From Nesterenkonia pannonica (GTDB lineage Bacteria; Actinomycetota; Actinomycetes; Actinomycetales; Micrococcaceae): 64,000 nucleotides of DNA. Below are positions 42,708 to 54,569 of this stretch, piece after piece. The notes under the pieces are model-generated. The model made no database searches. It was not told where the DNA came from and saw only the letters and a program-made list of their open reading frames with translations. The first letter of the stretch is position 1. Every line of letters starts with the position of its first letter. The DNA is taken from the NCBI RefSeq assembly GCF_019575955.1, contig NZ_CP080575.1, forward strand, positions 1,426,001 to 1,490,000, written 5' to 3'. The translations under genes and the position numbers were made by a program.

Positions 42708-44713
42708 ATGGAACGCTCTGCCTCTCAGCCGGCGCTGCTGGACGCGCCCGCCCCGTCGGCGGCTCGTCTTCCGGCGGGCGCGACGGAGGAGCTGCCGATC
42801 GCCCAGGTGCTCTTGGACTCTCCTGTGCCTCACCTGGACAGGCCGTTCGACTACGCCGTGCCCATGGATCTCTCAGAGACTGTGGTCCCGGGCGGACGGG
42901 TCAAGGTGCGGTTCTCCGGGCGCGAGTTCTCTGCGTGGGTGCTGGCTCGCCGGCAGGAGGCGAGCACTGGGGCACGTCTGAGCATGATCACGAAGGTTGT
43001 CTCGGCGCTTCCTGTTCTCTCTGCGGAGGTCATTGAGCTGGCAGGCCAGGTGGCCCGGCGCTGCGGCGGGGTGACGTCCGATGTGCTTCGCGCCGCCGTG
43101 CCCCGACGGGCCGCTCGTGTTGAGCTTGAGTTCGTACCGGAGGACTTTGCGGCAGCGGCCACCACCGGCTAACAGGCCCTCGAGCCTCAGCGGACGGCTC
43201 ATCTGGTTCTGAAGTCCTACGGCTCTGCGGCGTGGCCGCAGCAGATTGTCGCGGCTGTGCAGCGGACGGTGGGGGAGTCTCCGACCCTGGGCAGGGACCG
43301 GGTGCGGCGGTGGTGCTGCCCGATCAGCGCGATGCCGAGGCCGCGCTCGCTGCGCTGGAGGCCGCTTTCGGGGCCGACCTGGTCGCTCAGCTGACTTCCG
43401 ATATGGGTCCGACGTCGCGGTACCGCTCGTATCTGCGGGTGCGCTGCGGGCAGGCGCGGATAGTGGTCGGCACCCGGTCTGCGATGTTCGCACCGGTCGC
43501 TGATCTGGGTCACATCGTGATGCTGGATGACGATGATCCCTCGCACGCTGAGCCTCGGGCGCCCTACCACCACGCTCGTGATGTGGCCCTGCTGCGAGCT
43601 GTCCAGACCGGCGCGGACGTCACGTTCCTCTCGGCTCATCGCAGCCTTGAGGTGCAGCGGCTCGTAGAGCGCGGGTGGCTGGCTGAGGAGGCTCCGGACC
43701 GCACCGAGCGCAGGGCGTGGAGTCCTCAGATCATCGCCTCGGCCGACTCGTACCAGCAGAGCCGGGATCCGGCAGCTCAGCGGGCCCGGATGCCGGAGGT
43801 GGCCTACCGTGCGGCGCGACAGGGTCTCGAGCGCGGGCCGGTGCTGGTTCAGGTCGGACGCAGCGGATTTGTTCCGGCGGTGCTGTGCGCCCGATGCCGG
43901 AGTCGCCAGGAGTGCCCGAACTGCCATGGTCCGCTCGCTCTTCCCCGCACCACGGCCAGTCGCGGACGCTGCGCTGCCGGTGGTGCGGGCTGCACCACCG
44001 TGACCATCGGTGTGCTGAGTGCGGCTCCACGGAGCTGCGAGCCGCAGTGCGCGGCGCTGAGCGCACCGCCCAGGAGCTCGGACGTGCGTTTCCGAACATT
44101 CCTGTGATCTCCTCAACCGGCGATCAGCCCGCCGAACCGATCGGCGATCGGCCTGCGATCGTCGTCTCCACTCCCGGTGTGGAGCCGGTGGCGGAGGAGG
44201 GGTACGCCTCTGCCCTGCTCCTGGACGGGGACGCTCAGCTGCAGCGAGAGGGACTGGACGTGCCTCGCAGAGTCCTGGCCCGGTGGTTTCGAGCTGCGTC
44301 ATTGGTGCGCCCTCACGCTGAGGGAGGGACGGTGGTGGTGACGGCGGCTGACGAGGAGCTCACGGGGCCCTGGTTCGCTGGGATCCGGTGGGCTTTGCGC
44401 GCCGTGAGCTGCACCGACGCCGAGACCTGGGCCTGCCGCCCGCGGTGCGGATGCTCAGTCTGACGGGCCAGCGGGCCGAGGCGGAGGACTTCGTGGCTGC
44501 GCTGAGCCTTCCGGCCGGGCTGGACTGGGTGGGGCCAGCGTCGACGGACAATGGAGAGCTCCGCTGGCTGCTGTTCTTCAGCTTCGCTCAGGCGGAGCAG
44601 GTGGTGGGCGAAGTCCGCAGGGTGCGTCGCACCACCAGTGCCTCAGCGGCGCGGAGCGGGCAGGAAGGTCCCTGCGCATTGCGGTCGACGATGCGGAGAG
44701 CCTGCAGATCTGA
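42708..44713 (+). CDS. priA: Primosomal protein N' (PriA), actinobacterial form
   Basis: About 669 residues. N-terminal DNA-binding domain (IAQVLLDSPVPHLDRPFDYA, GGRVKVRFSGREFSAWVL), a helicase core, zinc cysteines (CARCRSRQECPNCHGPLALP, LRCRWCGLHHRDHRCAECGS) and a C-terminal SLRIAVDDAESLQI. The usual DEEH box reads LDDDDPSHAEPRAPY and no Walker A is evident. Degenerate ATPase motifs are known for actinobacterial PriA. An in-frame TAA (43170-43172) lies in GCTAAC (43168-43173); GCCGGC would read Gly-Arg. Further shifts near 43295, 43945 and 44620-44670. Confidence 0.87.
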
Positions 44714-44732
44714 GCATGCCTGCAGTCCTGTG

Positions 44733-45719
44733 TCAGAGCAGCTGCAGCGAGCGGGCGAAGCGTCGTACGGAGCGTCCCAGCTCAGCGGGCTTCTCGTAAT
44801 GAATGAGGTGCCCCACTCCGCGCACCAGCTCGAGGTGACCTTGGGGAGCGCATCACGCAGCCGACGTCGCCCTTGAGGGGTGCCGAGGCTGTCCTCCGCT
44901 CCGGCAGCCAGCAGCACAGGCAGGCTCAGACCCTCGGCGAAGTCAGCGGCTGTGCTTCTGCTTGAGGCCCGGTAGGCGTCGAGGAGCGTCGCAATGTCGG
45001 AGTAGCCCCGAAGAAGCGGCGGTGCTGATCGCGCACGTATTCGCGCAGGGCCGGGTCGCGGCTGCTGATGAGGGAGACATTGGTGATCTCCATGATCGTC
45101 TCGGATCGCAGCAGCGCGTGTCCTGCCCGTTCGGGCAGGATCCGGCTGAGCTGGTAGTAGGCCTCGACGGCCGCCGCTCCCACCATGGCGGGCCATCTGA
45201 AGATGGTCTCGCTCACGGGTGCGCTGAGGATGAGACCAGCCCAGGGCAGCTCAGTGTGTGCGGCGTGGGCCGCGGTGACGATGGTTCCGAACGAGTGGCC
45301 CAGCAGAAGATCCCCGGAGCCCAGGCGCAGTGCCTCACTCACGGCGGAGACATACGCCGCGTAGACCTCCAGGGTGTGCTCGACGCGACTGCCTGCGTCG
45401 TCTGTGACGGGGGTGCGGCATTGAAGCCGGGCAGGTCAGGGACCATGAGCTCGAACTCGGGCAGCGCATCGGCCATGAGCTGAAGCCCGTGGTGATCGCC
45501 TCGAAAGCCGTGGATCATGAGCATCCGAGGTGCGGCTCTGCTCTGAGCACCGTCCGAGGCGTGTGCGAGCGGACCGGGAGCTGCGGGGAATCGCCATAGG
45601 TGCGCCTCGGCATGAAGCGTCCTGCCGTTCAGGCTGAGGGTGAGGCTGAGCTGCTCGGAGATGCCTTCACGGTGCGGGTATCCGGACCAGGCAGGGACAT
45701 CTTGGACGGGACTCTTCAC
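44733..45719 (-). CDS. Alpha/beta hydrolase
   Basis: About 329 residues. Oxyanion region [20 protein letters not shown], nucleophile elbow [15 protein letters not shown], acid [14 protein letters not shown] and His in [16 protein letters not shown]. Serine hydrolase, substrate unknown. Breaks near 45415 (G4 for G5), 45015 and 44838. Tail-to-tail with priA (20 nt apart) and divergent from leuS. Confidence 0.85.
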
Positions 45720-45809
45720 GTGTGCCAGCCTACGAGATCGCCGCAGGGGCGCCGCCGCTTAGACTGGTCGGGTTCTGTTGTCCCCCAATCGATCGAAGGT
45801 GCCCGCACG

Positions 45810-48321
45810 GTGTCCGAAACTGCTGCAGACGTTCAGCCCGACGGCCAGAGGAAGAGCTACGACTTCCAGGAGATCGAAGCCCGCTGGCTGCCATTCTGGG
45901 ATGAGGGCGCAACGTTCGCCGTGGACCTGGAAGCTTCTTCCCGCCCCACCAAATATGTCTGCGACATGTTCCCGTATCCATCCGGGGACCTTCACATGGG
46001 GCACGCTGAGGCGTTTGCCATCGGCGACGTGCCTGCCCGCTATGCGCGGCTTCGAGGCTTCAACGTGCTGCACCCGATCGGCTGGGACTCCTTCGGCCTC
46101 CCGGCGGAGAATGCGGCGATCAAGAACAACGCCCACCCCGCCGAGTGGACCTACCGGAACATCGAGACTCAGGCGGCCAGCTTCAAGCGGTACGCGATCA
46201 GCGCGGACTGGTCGACTCGTCTGCACACCTCGGATGAGTCCTACTACCGATGGACCCAGTGGCTGTTCCTGAAGTTCTACGAGCAGGGGCTGGCATACCG
46301 GAAAGACTCTCCGGTCAATTGGTGCCCCTCCTGCCAGACGGTCCTCGCCAACGAGCAGGTCATCGGTGAGGGAGTCTGTGAGCGGTGCAAGACACCCGTC
46401 ACGAAGAAGGCGCTGAACCAGTGGTACTTCAAGATCACCGACTACGCTGACCGGCTCCTCGATGACATGGAGCAGCTGCAGGGCGCGTGGCCGGAGCGGG
46501 TGCTGGCGATGCAGCGCAACTGGATCGGCCGTTCCACCGGCGCGTCGGTCACCTACCGCATCGAAGCTGCCGAGGGCGCTGCGGAGACGAGCATCGACGT
46601 GTTCACCACACGTCCCGACACGCTGTACGGCGTGACGTTCATGGTGGTCGCCGCCGACGCCCAGCTGGCTCTGGACCTGGTCACCGAGGAGCATCATGAT
46701 GAGCTTCACCGGTACCGCGACGGCCTGGGGAATGTGACCGAGATCGAGCGTCAGTCGGCCGACCGGGAACGGACGGGCGTCTTCCTCGGCAGGTACGCGA
46801 CTCACCCGCTCACCGGTGAGCGGCTTCCCATCTGGGCTTCGGACTATGTGCTCGCCGACTACGGCACGGGTGCTGTGATGGGCGTGCCTGCCCACGATCA
46901 GCGTGACCTGGAGTTCGCCCGTGCCATGGGGCTTGAGGTCAGAGTCGTGCTGGACACCGGCGAAGAGGATCCCAGCGTCAGCGGCACGGCCACAGCTGGC
47001 GAGGGACGCTCGTCAACTCCCCGGCGTGGGAGGGCCTGGCAAAGACGGAGGCCATTGCGAAGTCCATCGACGTGCTGTCCTCCGAGGGCACCGGCGAGGC
47101 GAAGGTCAATTACAGGCTGAGGGATTGGCTGCTGTCGCGCCAGCGCTTCTGGGGCGCGCCCATCCCGATCATTCACTGTGAGGCATGCGGCGAAGTCCCG
47201 GTTCCTGCCGAGCAGCTGCCCGTGCGTCTGCCCACCGACGTGCGCGGTGAAGAGCTTTCGCCGAAGGGCAAGTCGCCGCTGGCGGGTCTGGACGAGTGGG
47301 CCAATGTGGACTGTCCGGCATGCGGCGGCTCCGCGCGCAGGGACACCGACACCATGGACACCTTCGTGGACTCCTCCTGGTACTACATGCGGTATCTGGC
47401 GCCGAAGAACGACGAGGAGATCTTCAGCACCGAGACGGTGAACCGCTGGCTGCCGGTGGACCACTATGTCGGGGAGTGGAGCACGCCATCCTCCACCTGC
47501 TGTATTCGCGCTTCTTCACCAAGGTTCTCTATGACATGGGCCTGGTGAACTTCACCGAGCCCTTCAAGTCGCTGATGAATCAGGGGCAGGTCCTCAACGG
47601 CGGCAAGGCGATGTCGAAGTCGCTCGGCAACGGGGTGGATCTGGCGGAGCAGCTCGACGCGTTCGGCGTCGACGCGGTCCGGCTCACCATGATCTTTGCC
47701 TCGCCTCCGGAGGACGACGTGGACTGGGCCGACGTGAGCCCATCGGGCTCCGCGAAGTTCCTCGCGCGTGCCTGGCGCATCGCACAGGAGGTCACCAGTG
47801 AGACTGGGGCTGACCCGGCCCAAGGCGCGGCTTACCTGCGTGCGGTGACCCACCGGACGATCGCCGACGCTGAGCAGCTTCTTGAGGCCCAGCGCTACAA
47901 CGTGGTGGTGGCGCGTCTGATGGAGCTGGTCAACGCGGTCCGCAAGGAGATCGACAGCGGAGTAGGCCCGCAGACCCCGCCGTGCGGGAGGCTGCTGAGA
48001 CGGCCGCTCAGATCCTGTCGCTGGTCGCTCCCTATACCGCGGAGGACATGTGGTCGATGCTGGGCCGGGAGGCGTCCGTGGCGAACTCGGCGTGGCTAGG
48101 CCTATGACGAGTCCCTGCTGGTGGAGGACACCGTGACCGCTGTGGTGCAGGTCAAGGGCAAGCTGCGTGACCGCATGGAGGTCCCGGCCGACATCACGGC
48201 GGAGGAGCTCGAGGCCCAGGCGCTCGCGCTGCCGAAGATCCAGAGCTACGTCGAGGCGGACGGCGGTGTGCGCAAGGTCATCGTCCGCGCCCCGAAGCTG
48301 GTCAACGTCGTCACCGGCTGA
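45810..48321 (+). CDS. leuS: Leucyl-tRNA synthetase
   Basis: Class Ia synthetase, about 838 residues. HIGH-type [19 protein letters not shown], editing domain ([36 protein letters not shown]), [15 protein letters not shown], and [13 protein letters not shown] as in actinobacteria. Breaks: near 47004 (one G missing), 47471-47474 (G4 for G5 in [13 protein letters not shown]), 47970 (one G missing). GCTTAC (47830-47835) gives Tyr for Gly in GAAGLRAVTH. GCTAGGC (48095-48101) creates a stop/shift where GCCGGC reads SAWPAYDESLL. GTG start chosen at [10 protein letters not shown]. Confidence 0.94.
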
Positions 48322-49523
48322 CCCGCTCCTACGCAGGGGCCCTGCTCTCGCGAAGGGAGGGGCTTCCTCACGGTGAGGACCGCTGTGCAGGCCGCTGCCA
48401 GCAGCAGGACGGCTGCCCCAGGACCAGGGCAGGGCCGTATCCGCCTCCGAGGACCGGAACCACGATGAGGGGCCCAAGCACCTGCCCCACGCTGTAGGCC
48501 GCGGTGAGGGTGGCGACTCCGCCGGGCACCCCAGCTCCGCCGCGGCTGCCAGTGTGAGCGTGACGATGCCGACGAATGTGCCCCCGAAGAGGACCGCCGC
48601 AAGCACCGCAGCCCACGAGGATGCTGAGATCACCGGCAGTATGCTGGCCAGTGCCTGGAGCAGCAGGGCGCATGTGAGGAGCGCAGGCCTGGATGCGTGG
48701 CGGCTCATCCACGTCCACAGGACGACTGACGGGATCGCGGCCAGCCCAGCCAAGGTCCACACGCCGCCGCCGGAGAGCTCCGCCTGCGTGGAGCCCACCA
48801 CAGCGACCAGAAAGGTGCCGAGAATGATGTAGCCCGCGCCTTCGAGGAAGTAGGAGAAGATCAGTAGGTAGTAAGCAGCCGTCGGCGCCTCCTCTCAGCG
48901 GGTCGTGCTCGTCGTTTCGCTGCGGTGCCGCCCCGGGGCCGAGGTCCCAGCCGACGAAAATCAGGGCCGCGGTCGCAAGGCCGGAGGCGATCCACGCAGC
49001 TCGCCAGTCGCCCACAGAGGTGACGGCGGCGACAAGGAGGCCGGATGCCGCGATTCCGACACCGATGCCGCCGTAGGCCCAGCCGACGGTGCGTCGGTCG
49101 CGCCGGGCCAGAGTGGTCAGGACGACGTTGCCCGCCACGATGAAGATCGCGGCGCTGCCTGCTCCGGCTGCGAAGCGCAGAGCGAGCCACAGCTCTGTCC
49201 GCTCCGCGAGGCATCAGGAGCATGGAAGCGATCAGCAGGAGGCCGCTTACCTGCAGGGTGCGCCGGACCCGGCCCCAGCGCGGAACCAGCATTCCTATGA
49301 CGGCGCCGACCAAGTAGCCCAGGTAGTTGGCCGTGGCCACCAGGCTCGCACTCTGCGCTGTGAGTGCCGTCTGCGACTCCATGAGGGGAAGGATCGGCGT
49401 GTAGGCGAATCGTCCCAGCCCCATCGCGGCGGCCAGAACAGCCGCCGCTTTGAGGGCGAATAGCCACACGTGAGGCGGGTTGTCAGGCGCTGACACGGCA
49501 CGCACGCCTCTCTCGACACTCAT
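48246..49523 (-). CDS. YbfB/YjiJ family MFS transporter
   Basis: About 12 hydrophobic segments over roughly 425 residues. The family block [13 protein letters not shown] appears near the N-terminus, then [60 protein letters not shown] and [20 protein letters not shown]. Substrate unknown. Frame breaks near 49205, 48885, 48530 and 48415. With the last one repaired the frame runs to 48246, overlapping the 3' end of leuS antisense by about 75 nt, so the exact end is uncertain. Confidence 0.82.
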
Positions 49524-49535
49524 CGACGAGCTGCA

Positions 49536-50293
49536 CTACCAGATCGTCATCCGCACACCGGTTGCGAATGCAGCAGCGGCGCCGAGGACGGCCACAGCAA
49601 TCACAGCCCGCGAGATCATTCGCTCGGGCACACGGCTCTGGGCGAATCGCCCCAGCTGCACGCCCACGAAGATTGCAGCCGCGGAGCTGACCCAGCCCCA
49701 CCACGGCAGGTGCGGCAGCTGCCCGTCGTCGATCTGCCACTTCAGCAGAAAGGCCATGGCTGAGACGGCCATCCACAGAGGCTGAAGGGTCGCCACCATT
49801 CTCAGCAGCGGCCACCCGGAAAGCACCGTGTACACGGTCGTGGCAGGTGCGCCGACGCTTAAGCAATGGCCGTCCCGGCACCAGCTGCCGACCCTGCCGC
49901 GACCTGGAGCATGCGGCTGTCGAACCTGCGGCCCGAACGCCGGACTGCTGCGGATACAGCCAGCCCCAGGACGACTACCGCCCCTACCACCATGTACAGC
50001 ACTCCTGAAGGGGTGGCGACGGTCAGCCACGCGGCGGCGGGCATGATGGCAAGCGCTTACCACATCAGCCACAGCAGCTTCTTCCACTCCACGTAGCTGC
50101 GCAGCTGCCACCAGATGAGGGCCGGTGCGATCGTGCTCAGAAAGTTTACGAGCATGACGCCTTCATGCGGTGGCAGAAGGAGCACCATGAAAGGTGCCAT
50201 GACCAAGCCGAAGCCGAAGCCGATGACTCTCTGCATGGCGCTGACGGCAAGGGTCAGCACAGCGACTGCTATGGGAAGAAGAGCACTCTCCAT
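49536..50293 (-). CDS. TSUP (TauE/SafE) family permease
   Basis: 251 residues after repair, seven or eight hydrophobic segments. RVIGFGFGLVMAPFMVLLLP and EGVMLVNFLSTIAPALIWWQ are typical of TauE/SafE anion (sulfite/sulfonate) exporters. Minus-strand GTAAGC (plus GCTTAC 50055-50060) puts a TAA after WLMW; GCCGGC reads WLMWPALAIMP. GCTTAAGC (49857-49864) adds two bases; GCCGGC joins GTAIAG to VGAPATTVYTVL. Ends ATGVRMTIW at 49536. Confidence 0.86.
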
Positions 50294-50330
50294 CAAAAAC
50301 GTGCCACCTGACGCGGTAGGGAAGGCTGTG

Positions 50331-51343
50331 TCAGGACGACACGTCGAGGAGTATCTTTCCTATGTGCGTGCTCGTCTCCATCTCATGGTGCGCCTGTGCC
50401 GCGTCCTCGAGGGGATAGCGGGAGTGGACGATCAGTCTCATCGGATCTGCTTGGTCTGGGCCGAACGCGTCCCAGAGAGCTTCTCTGGTCTGCCTGACAA
50501 TGGTTGACTTGGCCTCGTCCGAGCGGCTGCGCAGTGACGTGGCGATGATGCGGCCCCGTTTGACGAGAAGCGCTCCCAGGTCGACCTCAGCCTTGCGTCC
50601 GCCGATCAGTCCGATCACGACCAGTCTCCCGTCGGGAGCCAGTGCCCGCACGTTCTGCTCGAGGTACTTGGCGCCGACGACGTCGAGTATGACGTCCGCG
50701 CCCCGACCCTCGGTCGCTGATTTCACCTTCTCCACGAAGTCCTCGTCCCGGTAGTTGATCAGGACCTCGGCCCCGAGGTCTGCGCAGGCACGGAGCTTCT
50801 CCTGTGAGCCTGCGGTCACGATGACGCGCGCTCCCAAGGAGGAGGCAACCTGGATCGCAAGAGTGCCGATGCCGCTCGATCCACCGTGTATCAGGACGGT
50901 TTCGCCGCGGCTGAGCCCAGCTTCCATGACCAGGTTGCTCCAGACCGTGCAGGCGACCTCAGGAAGCGCAGCCGCCTCAGGCAGCGACAGGCCTGCTGGA
51001 ACGGGCAGGACGTGGTCGACGGGCACAGCCGCATACTCGGCGTAGCCGCCGCCTGTCAGGAGCGCGCAGACCTCGAGCCCGATGGGCAGCTCATCACTGT
51101 CGCAGCCGGGTCCGAGGGCGGCGATGCGCCCGCTGACTTCAAGACCGGGCAGTTCGCTGGCTCCCGGAGGCGGGGATAGTTGCCCTGCCGCTGCATCACG
51201 TCGGCGCGGTTCACTCCCGCAGCGACCACCTGGATCAGAACCTCACGGTGCTGCGGCACGGGCCGTGGTGTGCGGGTCAGCTCCAAGCTGCCCCCGTCTC
51301 CGTTCTGCTCGGAGACGATTCTCATCGCTTTCATATTTTCCAT
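50331..51343 (-). CDS. NAD(P)H-quinone oxidoreductase (PIG3-like, zinc-independent MDR)
   Basis: About 337 residues. AAGVNRADVMQRQGNYP, LPGLEVSGRIAALGPG, ALPEVACTVWSNLVMEAGL, cofactor loop IHGGSSGIGTLAIQVASSLG, AADVILDVVG-type GADVILDVVGAKYLEQN, C-terminus HIGKILLDV. Reduces quinones or enones with NADPH. One break near 51173. Its ATG overlaps the stop of the upstream MHS transporter gene, so the two are translationally coupled. Confidence 0.9.
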
Positions 51344-52736
51344 CAGACGACCGCGGTTCCCTTCGTTTCGGGATCAGTGTTGAGATCCTTGGCAAACTCC
51401 GTGTCTCTCGTCTCCGGTCCGAGGAAAGCTCCGAGTGCGACGAGCAGTCCGCCGATGACGAGCAGAGGCAGGACGGTGAGCTCAAAGGGCATGAGGCTCT
51501 CGAGTCCCACCTGGTAGAAAGCGTAGAACGATGGGGGATGACCGCGAGGCTGTATCCCAGTCCGAACCCGCTGGCTCGGACGCCGGTCTGGAAGCGCTCG
51601 TTCAGGTACGTGGTGGCAAGGCCCCAGAACCACACAACGATCCAGATCATGGCGTAAGCCAGAATCACAGTGCCGATGAAGGTGCTGGGAGGCGAGGTGA
51701 GCAGCCAGTAGTAGAGGCTAGGCGCCGGGAATCGCAGCACCGAGGCCTGAGACGATCAGGAATGGCCGTCGTCCGACGATCTGGCTCACCTTTCCCGCCA
51801 CCATATAGCCGACGCCCAGGACGAGGAATGTCACAGACAGGAGCACGGTCACTTCCGTCGATGAGAGTCCCACGACGTTCTCCAAAGAGCTCGGGAGAAT
51901 TGCGGTGACGGTGTTCAGCGTCAGCCAGAATCCGCTCATCATGATGAACACCTGGAGGAAGGCGACCAGGTTGCGGCGCGTTCCGAAGAGCTCCTTCAGC
52001 GGTGCTTTCGTCCCGCCGCCTCGCTTGAAGACCTCAGACTCGTCGACGTTGACGATGTACCACCACACGTAGACGATCGCGATGAGTCCTCCGATGATGA
52101 ACGGAATTCTCCAGCCCCATTGCACATAGGGAGAGCCGAGCCCGTCTGCTGGTGCAATCTGGAGCATCAGGAGAGTCAGCAGGGAGATGGCGACGAACGC
52201 GAAGGGGAAGCCGAGCATGATGTAAGCGCCCCAGGTTCCTCGCTTGTGCCGGGGAGCCGCTCCATGGCGAGCGGGCTCGCGGAGGAATATGACGCGCCGA
52301 CGAAGACGCCGTCCACGAGCCGAAGAATGATGAAGAGAACAACCGCTGCGATGCCCCAGGTGGCGTAGCCCGGCATGGCCGCCATGGCGAAGCTCATGAC
52401 GCCGTAGCCGGAGACCGCGACGATGTTCACCTTCTTGCGCCCGATGCGGTCGGCATAGCGGCCGCCGATGAGCGCCCCGAGGGGACGTCCCAGCAGGGTC
52501 GAGACAAAGATGAGCGATGACACGATCGCGGCCTGGCTTGCCGGCATATGCGGCGAGAGGAAGTAGACCATGGCCGGGCCCAGGGCGACGACGGGAAGAT
52601 AAATATCGTACATATCGATGAAGAACCCTGAGAAAGCGCCGTGTGCGGCTTTCTTCGCCTTGGGGTCGACCGGATCGCCTTGTTTTCGTGTGTGCGATCT
52701 GGCCTGATCGGTATTGCCAATGTGTGACTCAGACAT
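51343..52736 (-). CDS. MFS transporter, MHS (metabolite:H+ symporter) type
   Basis: About 465 residues, 12 helices. GFFIDMYDIYLPVVALGPAM, STLLGRPLGALIGGRYADRI with GRKK, LFIILRLVDGVFVGASYSSA, MERLPAHKRGTWGAYIMLGF, VGYMVAGKVSQIVGRRPFLI. Likely takes up an organic acid or similar metabolite. Start at 52736 has AGGAAAG on the minus strand 7 nt upstream. C4 for C5 near 52247. Plus-strand GCTAGGC at 51717-51723 breaks the frame where GCCGGC gives AAIPGAGLYYWLLT. Another shift near 51535. Divergent from the carboxylase operon. Confidence 0.87.
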
Positions 52737-53036
52737 AGTGTCTTTCCTCGGAGTATGAAATAAGGCGATCAGTGAGCATCCCTGTAATACAGAGTGTCGC
52801 GAAGCGGAGGGAAGCATAGAGAGTGCCCTCGCTCGGGGTTCCGGAGCTGCTGTGCATTCGATTGCACCGGATGAAAGCGACGCTCTCACTGTTCGCCAGA
52901 ATGTGTCAAGAGTCACACTAGCCTGTGATCCACTTCACCATGATTCCTTGACGACAGCGTATGAGTACGATTTCATGGAGGTGAATACGTTTGCACGATG
53001 TCCCAACACAGTGGTTGGTCAGAAGTGAGGTCGAAG
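52737..53036. promoter_or_regulatory. Divergent intergenic region, MHS transporter and carboxylase operon
   Basis: 300 nt of lower-GC sequence holding both promoters. Visible: the 11-nt palindrome CTGTAATACAG (52782-52792), GTGT...ACAC flanking CAAGAGTC near 52901-52916, and TTGACG (52948-52953). The only -10-like box nearby, TACGAT at 52966, is just 12 nt from TTGACG, so I do not assign a promoter. An in-frame ATG at 52998 has GGAGG 16 nt upstream. Confidence 0.45.
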
Positions 53037-54569
53037 ATGACGCAAGACACTCCTAGCATTGCCTCCGTGATGAGCGGCGGTGGGCGACCACCGAACAGCG
53101 AACGAGAAATAAAGATCATCGACACCACTTTGAGAGATGGTCACCAGAGTTTATGGGCTACTCGAATGAGGACCGAGCACATCGTCGACTTGGCAGCAGA
53201 ATTCGATGCTGCAGGCTACGAACATGTGGACCTCATGGCTCCGATTCAGTTCGATGTCGCCGTTCGCTATCTCCAGGAGGATCCCTGGGAGCGCGTGCGA
53301 AAAGCCCATGAGCTGGCCCCGAACACGAAGTTTCGAGCGCTGATCCGGTCCAAGAACATTGCGGCATTCGACTTCCTGCCCGATGATGTCATCACCGCCT
53401 GGGTCGAACGTCTCTACGCCAACGGATTCCGGGTCATCGGCTCGTTCGACGGCCTCAATGATGTGGACAACATTGCGCCGGGACTGCGACGCGCCAAGGA
53501 GCTCGGCGCAGAGACCTTCGGTGCCGTGTCCTTCAGCGAAAGCCCCGTTCACACCGATGAGCTGTTCGTCTCCAAGGCGCAGGAGCTCATTGAGAAGGCC
53601 GACGTCGACCGAATTATGCTCAAGGACGCTGGAGGGCTCCTGACGCCCGAACGCATTCGGTCCCTTGTCCCCGCCCTGAAGGCAGTCATGGGCGAGCGTC
53701 CGCTGGAAGTCCACACGCACTCGCTCACTGGGCTCGCTCCTCTGGTGTGCCTGGAGGCCGCAGAGGCAGGTGCAGATTCCCTGCACCTGTCCGTGGCGCC
53801 CTTGGCTGCGGGCAACGGCCAGCCTTCTGTGCAGAACGTCACGCGGGATCTTCGCGCCCTGGGCTACAGAGTCAACGTGGATGACGCAGCCGTCAGCCGC
53901 ATCAGCGACACACTGCGGTCGATTGCTGAGGCTGAGGGCAAGCCCGTCGGGGAGCCCGTTGAGTACAACGGCATGCACTTCATGCACCAAACACCGGGCG
54001 GAATGCTGTCCAACTTCCGTTCGCAGCTGGCGACCGCTAAGCCTGGAGGACAGGTACGAGGAGCTGCTGATCGAAATTGCCCGGGTGCGGGCCGAGCTGG
54101 CCTATCCGATCATGATCACCCCTTCGCCCAGTTCGTAGGAACCCAGGCGGCTATGAATGTGGCCAGCGGTGAGCGGTACAAGATGGTCCCCAACGAGATC
54201 AAGAAGTACGCGCTGGGCTACTACGGCAAGCTGCTCACCGATATCGATCCCGAGATCCACCGGAAGATCGTGGAGAACGGCGCCTCGGACATTCCCCTCG
54301 AGCCTTCGGAGCCTCAGCCGATGCTCGATGCGATCGCTGGCCGCTTCCCGGAAGAGTCCACAGATCTGCATCTGCTGCGTGCGATGTTTGCGGGAAGCCA
54401 GGTCGACGACATGAAGGCCGCTGTGGCCGAGGGTCGCAGCGGCGAACAGGCTCCAATGCCGCTTCTGGACCTGGTGGAGACCCTGAACGAAAGCGCCAAA
54501 CCCGGAGTGAATCGCCTCGCTGCCGGGGACTTGAAAATAACGATCCTCAAAGGAGAGAACCACGCATGA
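53037..54569 (+). CDS. Carboxyltransferase subunit (pyruvate/oxaloacetate carboxyltransferase type)
   Basis: About 510 residues: HMGL-like TIM barrel plus PYC_OADA conserved domain. IKIIDTTLRDGHQSLWATRM (metal Asp), IMLKDAGGLLTPERI (catalytic Lys), HTHSLTGLAPLVCLEAAEAG (HxH), YNGMHFMHQTPGGMLSNFRS. No biotin domain at the C-terminus; that is encoded by the next gene. GCTAAGC (54036-54042) shifts the frame; GCCGGC gives LATAGLEDRYEELLIEIARV. An in-frame one-base loss near 54125 follows. Start ATG 53037 has GAGG upstream. The acceptor may be pyruvate or another 2-oxo acid. Confidence 0.88.
   Translation: MTQDTPSIASVMSGGGRPPNSEREIKIIDTTLRDGHQSLWATRMRTEHIVDLAAEFDAAGYEHVDLMAPIQFDVAVRYLQEDPWERVRKAHELAPNTKFRALIRSKNIAAFDFLPDDVITAWVERLYANGFRVIGSFDGLNDVDNIAPGLRRAKELGAETFGAVSFSESPVHTDELFVSKAQELIEKADVDRIMLKDAGGLLTPERIRSLVPALKAVMGERPLEVHTHSLTGLAPLVCLEAAEAGADSLHLSVAPLAAGNGQPSVQNVTRDLRALGYRVNVDDAAVSRISDTLRSIAEAEGKPVGEPVEYNGMHFMHQTPGGMLSNFRSQLATAKPGGQVRGAADRNCPGAGRAGLSDHDHPFAQFVGTQAAMNVASGERYKMVPNEIKKYALGYYGKLLTDIDPEIHRKIVENGASDIPLEPSEPQPMLDAIAGRFPEESTDLHLLRAMFAGSQVDDMKAAVAEGRSGEQAPMPLLDLVETLNESAKPGVNRLAAGDLKITILKGENHA

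Noticed and set aside
43500-43560. priA as a damaged gene because the DEEH/Walker motifs are missing
   Set aside because: Actinobacterial PriA proteins typically lack canonical helicase motifs; the zinc region and both ends are conserved.
52948-52971. TTGACG/TACGAT promoter for the carboxylase operon
   Set aside because: The spacer is only 12 nt, too short for a sigma-70-type promoter.
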